Shown here piece by piece: positions 1-5,730 of a stretch of 6,523 bases of DNA (positions are counted from its first letter, which is position 1; each line of letters begins with the position of its first letter). This DNA is from Bacilli bacterium (GTDB taxonomy: Bacteria > Bacillota_I > Bacilli_A > RF39 > UBA660): contig JAEEMF010000082.1 in the NCBI GenBank assembly GCA_016283075.1, positions 1-6,523 of the forward strand, written 5' to 3'. The notes beneath the pieces were generated by a model. The model was given only the letters and a program-made list of their open reading frames with translations. It ran no database searches and was not told the DNA's origin. Position numbers and translations under genes: made by a program.

Positions 1-744
1 TGAGTTTAGTTTAATTTCAGTAGGTTTAATTTTAGGAGTTTGATATTTATCAGCTTTAGTTAATTTTTCAAAATCAATTTCATGATATGGTACATTTGAA
101 AAATCATATTTACCAGCTACTTTTGGTACTTCTACGTTATTTTTACCTTTATAGTACCAATAACCACCAACGTTATATATTTTATTTTCGTCCCATCCCA
201 TTGAAACTAAGAAATTCTTAGTCATACCGGCGTATCCTCCGCCACCACACATTAAGAATATTACTTTATCTTTAGGGAATAATTCTTCTAGTATACTTAA
301 CGATTCTTTGTAATTAGCTACATAAGTACCATTATCATTATAGAATAGAGTATTTCCTGTATAAGTATCTCCTACTTCATCAGGAAGTCCTTCTACTGGA
401 ATTATATATGGAAGTGATACTATTTCAAATCCTTTAACATATCCGGATAAATATCTATCTCCACCAATATTTTCATATGTAGCTGGGTCTTCAAGAAGTC
501 TCATATCTCTATATACAGAATCTGGTCTACTTAAATAATCATCAATAGTAGATTCATTAATATTTTTATCTATTCCTAGTTCTCCTCTAGAACCACCAGT
601 AATTTGTGGTTTAGGTAATGTTTTTAAACCATTTTCAATAGTATTTTTACTCTTAGTAATACCAAGTAATGTTAAAGTACATACTAATATTACTCCAATA
701 GAAATTATTATAGTCCAAATAGCAATTATATTCTTTTTATTCAC
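1..744 (-). CDS. Membrane-anchored rhodanese-like protein (3' end cut by window edge)
   Basis: The reading frame stays open from a GTG at 744 to the left edge, giving 248 codons without a stop; the C-terminus lies outside. The N-terminus is MNKKN followed by a hydrophobic stretch at about residues 5-28, consistent with a signal anchor holding the protein outside the membrane. The -1 position before the Cys of ILVC is Val, so a lipobox is unlikely. A rhodanese-like core is suggested by the sequence VIFLMCGGGGYAGM with Cys166 as the candidate persulfide-forming residue. This Cys follows a hydrophobic strand and starts a six-residue Gly-rich loop, as in the rhodanese active site, and GW(D/E)..KIYNVGGYWYY follows, as in the family's C-terminal part. 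The GTG start is chosen because AGGAG lies 9 nt upstream and no ATG is near; an in-frame TAA sits further upstream at 790-792. It is separated from the NAD operon by a terminator and its own likely promoter. The substrate is unknown. The fold assignment is fairly safe, the sulfurtransferase activity less so. Confidence 0.75.
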   Translation of the reverse strand, partial: MNKKNIIAIWTIIISIGVILVCTLTLLGITKSKNTIENGLKTLPKPQITGGSRGELGIDKNINESTIDDYLSRPDSVYRDMRLLEDPATYENIGGDRYLSGYVKGFEIVSLPYIIPVEGLPDEVGDTYTGNTLFYNDNGTYVANYKESLSILEELFPKDKVIFLMCGGGGYAGMTKNFLVSMGWDENKIYNVGGYWYYKGKNNVEVPKVAGKYDFSNVPYHEIDFEKLTKADKYQTPKIKPTEIKLNS

Positions 745-753
745 AGAAAAACA

Positions 754-758
754 CTCCT
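754..758 (-). promoter_or_regulatory. Shine-Dalgarno of the rhodanese-like gene
   Basis: The minus strand reads TGAGGAGTG at 752-760, with the AGGAG core at 754-758, 9 nt before the GTG at 744. It decides the start codon of a gene that has no nearby ATG. Confidence 0.6.
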
Positions 759-768
759 CACTAATTAA

Positions 769-797
769 ATTATATATTAATATAATCCTTTATTAAA
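769..797 (-). promoter_or_regulatory. Candidate promoter of the rhodanese-like gene
   Basis: On the minus strand a perfect TATAAT lies at 769-774. TTTAAT at 792-797 sits 17 nt upstream but is a poor match to the -35 consensus. Transcription would start near 762, giving a very short leader of under 20 nt that just contains the Shine-Dalgarno. The region is almost pure A/T, so a chance TATAAT is quite possible. The case rests mainly on the need for a promoter after the terminator at 831-859. Confidence 0.35.
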
Positions 798-808
798 GAA
801 TAATAAAT

Positions 809-832
809 ATTTGTTTACATATATATACAAAT
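809..832. repeat. Imperfect inverted repeat in the intergenic gap
   Basis: ATTTGT at 809-814 and ACAAAT at 827-832 are perfect inverted copies separated by 12 mostly alternating A/T bases. It lies between the operon terminator and the likely promoter of the rhodanese-like gene. It could be a regulator-binding site or a weak second hairpin, but dyads arise easily in such AT-rich DNA. Confidence 0.25.
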
Positions 833-859
833 AAAAAAGATAATCTAATGATTACCTTT
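831..859 (-). terminator. Rho-independent terminator of the NAD operon
   Basis: On the minus strand GGTAATC (850-856) pairs with GATTATC (839-845) around the four-base loop ATTA (846-849), with one G-T pair. The stem can extend by three A-T pairs into the flanking AAA and TTT. The descending arm runs directly into a T-tract (TTTTTT at 833-838). The hairpin covers the last codons and the TAG stop (845-847) of the NrtR-like gene, so coding sequence and terminator share bases. The position at the end of the nine-gene run supports the call. Confidence 0.75.
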
Positions 860-1672
860 ATATTTAAATAGTGCGGAAGGTCTATGCCCTTCTCCTGTTT
901 TCATTTTATCAGTTTTTACTACTTTATCTTTAATAATTCTTCTAAATGCTGGATCTAATAATTTCTTACCTAGAATTACTTCATATACTTGTTGAAGTTC
1001 TCCTAAAGTAAATAGTTCTGGCATCATATTAAATACTACGTCTGTATAGTTAGTTTTATTTCTAATACGTTCTATACCAGAAAGGATTACTAAATCGTGA
1101 TCAAATGCTAATGTATTTGTTTTAGAAATAAATGCATATCTATCAGTAGTTTTTTCTTTTAAATGTTTTTCTATTTCAATTTTAAGTGTTTCTGTTCCAT
1201 TATCTAGTACTAGTGTTACTACATTATTCTTTTCTTCAAATAGTGTTACATCAAACCAAGAAGCATTTTTATTAATAGGATCTACTAAAAGATTCTTATC
1301 AATAAGTGCTACAAAGGAGCAAGATACTACTCTTAGTCTTGGATCTCTTTTTAAAGAATCAAATGTATATAACTGTTCTAAATAAATATTTGATAAGTTA
1401 GTTTCTCTTTTAAGAATTCTAGTAGCACATTCTTCAAGTGTTTCTTCTTTAGGATTCATAAATCCTCCAGGAAGACACCATCTATCTTTATATGGATAGT
1501 CATCTCTTTTTACTAGAAGAATAGACATTATCTTACCATTATTTCTTCTATATTCCTTCTTTTCTACATCTGAAACACTTATTAAACATATATCAGATGT
1601 CATAGAAAGTTTTTCAAATTGAGATGAGTCATAATCTTTTAAGAATTCTTCTTCTGATTTATATTCTTTCAT
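845..1672 (-). CDS. NrtR-like Nudix / winged-helix regulator of NAD metabolism
   Basis: A 275-residue protein with two parts. An N-terminal Nudix domain (about 25-145) contains WCLPGGFMNPKEE, the strand YLEQLYTF and the RDPRLRVV motif (109-116) typical of the NrtR group. The C-terminal part (about 185-272) matches the family's winged helix, with LAFDH, the segment FTLGELQQVYE, LLDPAFRR and GHRPS. The Nudix box is damaged. Counting from Gly70, the expected R-E-x-x-E-E-x-G core reads RILKRETNL at 85-93, so the first metal-binding Glu is Ile86, one of the later pair is Arg89 and the Gly is Asn92, with one extra residue before it. Hydrolysis is therefore unlikely. In NrtR proteins the Nudix domain binds ADP-ribose or related ligands and controls DNA binding. 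The start ATG follows AGAGGTG at good spacing, 23 bp after the PncC stop. As the last gene of the operon it is a plausible autoregulator; its operator would lie upstream, outside the window. An enzyme with altered specificity is the alternative. Confidence 0.8.
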   Translation of the reverse strand: MKEYKSEEEFLKDYDSSQFEKLSMTSDICLISVSDVEKKEYRRNNGKIMSILLVKRDDYPYKDRWCLPGGFMNPKEETLEECATRILKRETNLSNIYLEQLYTFDSLKRDPRLRVVSCSFVALIDKNLLVDPINKNASWFDVTLFEEKNNVVTLVLDNGTETLKIEIEKHLKEKTTDRYAFISKTNTLAFDHDLVILSGIERIRNKTNYTDVVFNMMPELFTLGELQQVYEVILGKKLLDPAFRRIIKDKVVKTDKMKTGEGHRPSALFKYKGNH

Positions 1673-1695
1673 ATAACACCTCTATATAAATTATA

Positions 1696-2160
1696 TCATA
1701 ATACTTTTAATAGTTCTTCTTCTATTTTAGATATTATTAATTCTTTATTATCTTTTCTTTCTTCAAATTTAGTATGCACTATATAAGTATAATACTTATC
1801 TATATCTTTTAAATAAATACTAATATATATAGTATTATCATCTCCGTAAGGATTAATAGGGTCTACTGCTCCTAGCTTACCAGTAACACCTACTCCTATA
1901 TTGGAATCAGCATATAAAGAAATACATTTACTCATTTCTTTTGCTACTTCCATACTATATACAGTATATTTTTCTATAGTATCAGCACTTACTCCCATTT
2001 TAATTTTATATTCATTAGAATAAGTTACTGCACTAAACTTTAGTACATCACTTGAACCTGGAATATTAGTAATAGCATTTGCTACTCCGCCGCCTGTACA
2101 AGACTCCATAGTAGCAATTGTTTTATTCAAAAGTTTTAGTTTTTCTACCACTTTTTTCAT
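1696..2160 (-). CDS. pncC: Stand-alone CinA C-terminal domain, NMN amidohydrolase (PncC type)
   Basis: A 154-residue protein covering only the CinA C-terminal domain, as in stand-alone PncC enzymes, with no N-terminal molybdopterin-binding-like domain. Enzymes of this family deamidate nicotinamide mononucleotide (NMN) to nicotinate mononucleotide (NaMN) and ammonia, in the cytoplasm. Visible motifs are ESCTGG (19-24, with the likely nucleophile Ser20), PGSS, YSNEYK (47-52, Lys52 being the conserved lysine), VYSMEVAKEM and VTGKLG (92-97). The last is normally TGIAGP: Thr93 and the Gly residues are kept but the AGP part reads LGA. Arg135 in FEER matches the family's late conserved arginine. The ATG at 2160 is preferred over the in-frame GTG at 2169 because that GTG is part of the Shine-Dalgarno AGGGTG. 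The gene starts inside the preceding gene (38 bp overlap), which implies translational coupling. NadD and NadE in the same operon would complete the route from NaMN to NAD. Confidence 0.85.
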   Translation of the reverse strand: MKKVVEKLKLLNKTIATMESCTGGGVANAITNIPGSSDVLKFSAVTYSNEYKIKMGVSADTIEKYTVYSMEVAKEMSKCISLYADSNIGVGVTGKLGAVDPINPYGDDNTIYISIYLKDIDKYYTYIVHTKFEERKDNKELIISKIEEELLKVL

Positions 2161-2983
2161 ATGTATCACCCTTTATTAAATTATATATATCTTCTGATAA
2201 ATAATCTTTTACATCTTCTTTTATTTTATCAGGAATTCCATAACATGCTTCTGCAAGTGATCCAGCAATACATGCTATAGTATCAGCATCTCCACCTATT
2301 GAGATAGCTTTTCTTATGCAGTCCTCAAAATCAGTAGATACTTTGAATATATAAAATGCTTGAGGTACTGTAATACTTGATTTAGCAGAGAACTTATTAA
2401 CATGTTCTAGTACTTCTAAATCATAATCTAAACAGTAGTAATTGTCTTTTATATGCTTTATTACTTCTTCTTTAGATTTACCATTATTTAGTAGGAAAAT
2501 TGCTGATGCAACAGCTTCTGCTCCTTTAATAGAGTCTGGATGATTATGAGAAGGAATAGTAGCGTTATAAGATTCTTTTATAACTTCATCAAGTGAGTTA
2601 GAAAGATATCCTATAGGACTTATTCTCATAGCAGCACCATTACCATAACTTGTACCTTCTTTATCACTATAAAGCCAGTCTACAAATCCTTTTCCAAATC
2701 TAGATCTACCATATCTATCCTTACCTAAATTTACTTCTCTAAGACCATATTCTTTTAAATACTTATTATAGTCTTTATTACCATTTTTAAAAGCATCATA
2801 AATTGCACAAGTTAAAATAGTATCATCTGTAAAAGATGAGTCTTTTGTAAATAAAGGAACTTCTTGATTAAGTATTTTTGTTCTTTCTTCAAAAGGTCTA
2901 TTAGTACCATTTTCTACTTGATAGTTAATTTCAAGTACTTCATAAATTGATCCTGCTATATCTCCTATTATTGCACCTAACAC
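2123..2983 (-). CDS. ADP-ribosylglycohydrolase (DraG/ARH family)
   Basis: A 286-residue protein spanning a whole DraG-type fold. It opens with GAIIGDIAGSIYE, followed by FTDDT (51-55), the first metal-ligand cluster. Next come SYGNGAAMR (112-120), SHNHPDSI (145-152), and GGDADT (230-235) with the second Asp pair, leading into an IACIAGSLAEACYG helix. All expected Asp residues for the two metal ions are present, so the enzyme should be active. Family members remove ADP-ribose from protein side chains (DraG, ARH1), from DNA or from O-acetyl-ADP-ribose; the substrate cannot be chosen from sequence. The start is a GTG at 2983 supported by AGGAGA 7 nt upstream. It overlaps the radical SAM gene by 7 bp, and its end overlaps pncC by 38 bp. 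In this operon it probably feeds free ADP-ribose to the Nudix hydrolase at the right edge, or removes ADP-ribosylation that depends on the NAD pool. Confidence 0.9.
   Translation of the reverse strand: MLGAIIGDIAGSIYEVLEINYQVENGTNRPFEERTKILNQEVPLFTKDSSFTDDTILTCAIYDAFKNGNKDYNKYLKEYGLREVNLGKDRYGRSRFGKGFVDWLYSDKEGTSYGNGAAMRISPIGYLSNSLDEVIKESYNATIPSHNHPDSIKGAEAVASAIFLLNNGKSKEEVIKHIKDNYYCLDYDLEVLEHVNKFSAKSSITVPQAFYIFKVSTDFEDCIRKAISIGGDADTIACIAGSLAEACYGIPDKIKEDVKDYLSEDIYNLIKGDTYEKSGRKTKTFE
2167..2172 (-). promoter_or_regulatory. Shine-Dalgarno of pncC, inside the upstream gene
   Basis: AGGGTG on the minus strand, 6 nt before the ATG at 2160. The GTG inside this site is in frame with pncC but would be a start with no ribosome site of its own, so the ATG is the better start. 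Confidence 0.65.
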
Positions 2984-3687
2984 GATTTACTCTCCTCTTC
3001 CCAGTCGTTATATAAATAACCATCTTCTCTAAATATTTTATATCTATTAGTAGTATCCATACAATTTTCATCTAATCTAATAGATAAATTACCATTATAA
3101 GAATTTATATCTTCTCTTAGTTTATTTAAACTATCTATAGAAATACTATGACTATTTATATAATCATTTACTTCCTTACTAGCTTCATTACCTTTTTGTA
3201 ATACTTTAAAAGTAATTTGTGAAACGTTATCTGGAGTTATCTTTAGTATATCACTTAATCTATAATCATTAAATGTATCGGTTAAAATAAATACATATCT
3301 ATTAGTTTTACCACTAGGTTTTATATTACTAGTTAAATTATAAAAAGGAATAGAATATGCGACGACATCTAAATTTTTATAGATATCATTATCTTTATAA
3401 TAGTGAGTTTGTATTTCTATTTGAATATCAGGGCTTTCATTTCTCACTATATTAATTATATCTTTAACACACTCTATGCTTTGCATAGGTTCATTAGTTC
3501 CGGTAATAACAACATATTTTAAATCATCATTTTCTTTTATAACTTTAGCAAGATTATCTTTCCAAAACTTCTTATTTAAAGAGTAGTTATCTTTAAATGC
3601 ATTATCATGAATATGTGTTTTAGATATACAAAATGGACAGTTATATATACATTTCATATTAGGAGTTACTACTTGTAAACTTCTCAT
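2977..3687 (-). CDS. Short radical SAM protein of unknown function
   Basis: A 236-residue protein. The N-terminal KCIYNCPFC (12-20) is a CX3CX2C site for a SAM-binding [4Fe-4S] cluster, with Cys13, Cys17 and Cys20. VVITGTNEPM (59-68) corresponds to the GGEP-type motif that contacts the SAM amino group, and IEIQTH (90-95) fits a later barrel strand. There is no SPASM-type Cys cluster; the other cysteines (73, 209, 236) are scattered. At this length it is a minimal, probably partial, barrel. The C-terminus has REDGYLYNDW (220-229), which looks like a conserved end segment. I do not recognise the reaction. It sits 3 bp after nadD and overlaps the ADP-ribosylglycohydrolase by 7 bp, so it is co-translated with NAD genes. 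A role in modifying a nucleotide or a protein, or in activating a partner enzyme, cannot be told apart. The ATG start follows AGGTGAT. Confidence 0.85.
   Translation of the reverse strand: MRSLQVVTPNMKCIYNCPFCISKTHIHDNAFKDNYSLNKKFWKDNLAKVIKENDDLKYVVITGTNEPMQSIECVKDIINIVRNESPDIQIEIQTHYYKDNDIYKNLDVVAYSIPFYNLTSNIKPSGKTNRYVFILTDTFNDYRLSDILKITPDNVSQITFKVLQKGNEASKEVNDYINSHSISIDSLNKLREDINSYNGNLSIRLDENCMDTTNRYKIFREDGYLYNDWEEESKSC
2991..2996 (-). promoter_or_regulatory. Shine-Dalgarno deciding the GTG start of the ADP-ribosylglycohydrolase
   Basis: AGGAGA on the minus strand, 7 nt before GTG 2983, lying within the last codons of the radical SAM gene. The protein then begins LGAIIGD, which is the normal beginning of the family, so the GTG is the real start. 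Confidence 0.7.
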
Positions 3688-3690
3688 AAA

Positions 3691-4233
3691 TCACCTATAT
3701 AAATTTTTATCTTTAATATATTGATATACCCTTTTATCCAAATACTCATCACTTAGATTTTCTCTTATTTTAGTAGATGATACATCTATAAGAGGAAAAT
3801 CATTTAGGATAATAAAATTAGGAGTATTATATTTGGAAGTAAGAGAATCTATACTAATATTATCTCTATTCATAACAATAATCTTATATGTAAGTAATTC
3901 TTTATAGTTTTTCCATTTATCAAAACTAATTAAGTTATCTGCACCTATTATTAAGTGTAGTTCACTGTCATATTCTTCTTTTAACTTACGCATAAGTTCA
4001 TATGTATAAGATATTTCATTATGAATACTATCTACTAAAATACTTTCTGTTTCAAAAAATTTTAGCATATTAATACGATCTTTAATATCTACCATATTAG
4101 TCTTATCCCAGTATCCTACTGTAGGAACTATAAGTACTTTATCTACAATACCATTATCTAGTAAATAATTAACTATACTTATATGCCCTATATGAACTGG
4201 ATTAAAACTACCAATATATACTCCTAATTTCAT
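3691..4233 (-). CDS. nadD: Nicotinate-nucleotide adenylyltransferase (NadD type)
   Basis: A 180-residue cytoplasmic nucleotidyltransferase that would join NaMN and ATP to give deamido-NAD (NaAD) and pyrophosphate. The order of motifs is that of NadD: GSFNPVHIGH (8-17) is the HxGH active site; SYTYELMRKL matches the family's SYT segment; IIGADNLISFDKW (95-107) matches the GxD..xxxxxW segment; DVSSTKIRENL (150-160) contains the ATP-binding SSTxIR. The C-terminus ...KNLYR is the classical NadD ending. It is a little shorter than usual. The usual PPHK segment after the second strand is replaced by VGYWDKTN (39-46), which may affect nucleotide selection. The ATG follows AGGGAT. The gap to nadE is 8 bp, with the nadE stop inside this ribosome site, so the two are likely coupled. 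With pncC and nadE it forms a complete deamidated route from NMN to NAD. Confidence 0.88.
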   Translation of the reverse strand: MKLGVYIGSFNPVHIGHISIVNYLLDNGIVDKVLIVPTVGYWDKTNMVDIKDRINMLKFFETESILVDSIHNEISYTYELMRKLKEEYDSELHLIIGADNLISFDKWKNYKELLTYKIIVMNRDNISIDSLTSKYNTPNFIILNDFPLIDVSSTKIRENLSDEYLDKRVYQYIKDKNLYR

Positions 4234-4241
4234 GTCTATCC

Positions 4242-5012
4242 CTACTTGTCTATTTTAACTTCTCCATATTTAAATGAAGGCATTAACTTCATTTTGAATT
4301 CATTTACTTTATGTTTATGATCAATCTTTTCTTTTATTTCTTTATCTTCACAAATACCTGTTCTTAAGTATTTATCAAGTACTTCATAAGTAAATCCTAG
4401 ATTATCTTCATCGGTTTTACCACATAAACCATCACTTGGAGTTTTATAAACTAAATCATGTGGAAGACCTAGTTCAATACCAAGTTTTCTTACTTCATCA
4501 ACTGTAAGATTAGCAAGTGGTGCTACATCTCCAGCTGAATCACCATATCTAGTAGAATATCCTACCCAGTCTTCTGATAAATTACATGTATTAATAACTC
4601 TACCATTTACTGTTTGACTAACAGCATAAAGTGTAGCCATACGAATTCTTGGTGGTAAATTAACTAGAGTTTGATTACTTAGTTCATTTATACCAAGAGT
4701 TTTTAAACTATTTAAAGTATTACTAATTTCTGCATTTACTGCATCTTCTATATTAATAGTTACATTTGGTATACCAAGAAATTCACATACTCTAATAGAA
4801 TCACTAATATCTTTTTGTACTCCATTAGGCATTAGTACACCAAACACCATATCTTTACCAAGAGCTTCCTTACATAAAGCAGCAGTAACAGTAGAATCTT
4901 TTCCTCCTGAGATACCTATAACTGCTTTACAACCATTACCATTTTCTTTAAACCATTCTCTTACCCATTTTAGAAGTTCTATTTTAACTTCTTTAGCATT
5001 AAAATTATTCAT
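4242..5012 (-). CDS. nadE: NAD synthetase, ammonia-dependent
   Basis: A 256-residue cytoplasmic enzyme that amidates NaAD to NAD using ATP and ammonia. It has the N-type ATP pyrophosphatase P-loop SGGKDS (35-40), then LVNLPPRIRMATLYA (116-130), NTCNLSEDWVGYSTRYGD (141-158), DVAPLANLTVDEVRKL (162-177), and TPSDGLCGKTDEDNLGFTY (191-209). These are the NAD-synthetase segments in the normal order. There is no glutaminase domain, so free ammonia is the nitrogen donor, and PncC in the same operon releases ammonia. The length fits the short single-domain class. The ATG at 5012 follows AAAGGA with a rather long spacer; the start overlaps the end of pnuC by 8 bp. No key residue seems to be missing. 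Confidence 0.95.
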   Translation of the reverse strand: MNNFNAKEVKIELLKWVREWFKENGNGCKAVIGISGGKDSTVTAALCKEALGKDMVFGVLMPNGVQKDISDSIRVCEFLGIPNVTINIEDAVNAEISNTLNSLKTLGINELSNQTLVNLPPRIRMATLYAVSQTVNGRVINTCNLSEDWVGYSTRYGDSAGDVAPLANLTVDEVRKLGIELGLPHDLVYKTPSDGLCGKTDEDNLGFTYEVLDKYLRTGICEDKEIKEKIDHKHKVNEFKMKLMPSFKYGEVKIDK

Positions 5013-5730
5013 TATTCTTATTCCTTTCTTTATTAAGTGTAATCCAGTTTTTTAAACCGATAATTGCCATTATTAAATAAATTGTTTTCTTTGTTAAATA
5101 TACTGTATCAAAATGTACTATATACATTGTTACTGCAATAATATCTGTAATAATCCACCAAACATATTGTTCAGCAAATCTATATAATTCTAAGATAGTA
5201 GCAACTATACCAATTGCAACAGTTAAAGCATCAAGTAGTGCTACTGTACCTCCACATCTTTTTAAAATCATATATGTAACAAAAGTAGTAATACCTACAA
5301 ATACAACACTTATAATATTTTGAGTAAGTGTTAAACGTTTACTCATTGTTTTTTCAGTAAGTTTTTTATCTCTATGTCTAGCCCAGTTTATCCAAGAAGC
5401 TATATTCATTGGTAAGTAGAAAAGTACTTCTAGGAAAAATGTTCCGTATATCTTGTAGTAAATTAAGTATATAGCATAAACTATTGTATTTACAAGACCA
5501 AATACAAAGTTTGATACATTTGCTTTAGCACAGAAGAATATACAAATAATACCACATACTGCACTAACAAAGTTAACAAGTGTAAGCCAAAGTGGATTAG
5601 TAGTACTAGCAGGATTAACAAGTGCTTTATATACTGCAAGTCCTGCTATAAATACCATAATAACAATCATTAATATTTCATACCACTTTAACTGTTTAAA
5701 ACTCTTTTTTAAATTATTTAAACCATCCAT
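5005..5730 (-). CDS. pnuC: PnuC-type nicotinamide riboside transporter
   Basis: A 241-residue integral membrane protein with about seven hydrophobic segments, roughly at 18-38, 47-68, 72-93, 97-115, 138-157, 161-181 and 189-225 (the last may be two). PnuC proteins are facilitators for nicotinamide riboside in which intracellular phosphorylation traps the substrate. The family's aromatic signature is present in NIASWINWARHRD (Trp113, Trp116) and again in AEQYVWWIITD (186-196). The region VNFVSAVCGIICIFFCAK also fits the first conserved helix pair. The ATG at 5730 follows GAGGAGAG. The start overlaps the preceding adenylyltransferase gene by 13 bp. The operon context favours nicotinamide riboside over the thiamine (PnuT) or riboflavin (PnuX) relatives, but the sequence alone does not prove it. 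Confidence 0.9.
   Translation of the reverse strand: MDGLNNLKKSFKQLKWYEILMIVIMVFIAGLAVYKALVNPASTTNPLWLTLVNFVSAVCGIICIFFCAKANVSNFVFGLVNTIVYAIYLIYYKIYGTFFLEVLFYLPMNIASWINWARHRDKKLTEKTMSKRLTLTQNIISVVFVGITTFVTYMILKRCGGTVALLDALTVAIGIVATILELYRFAEQYVWWIITDIIAVTMYIVHFDTVYLTKKTIYLIMAIIGLKNWITLNKERNKNNE

Noticed and set aside
1681..1695. Internal promoter or terminator between pncC and the NrtR-like gene
   Set aside because: The gap is only 23 bp and holds a ribosome site; the AT-rich bases form no clear hairpin or promoter pair.
1696..1698. TGA read as tryptophan (mycoplasma-type code)
   Set aside because: TGA stops at 1696-1698 and 3691-3693 fall where the families end, notably right after the NadD ending NLYR. 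All tryptophans I checked are encoded by TGG.
2161..2169. Upstream GTG start for pncC adding residues before MKK
   Set aside because: The GTG lies inside the AGGGTG Shine-Dalgarno for the ATG at 2160, and the family begins near MKK.
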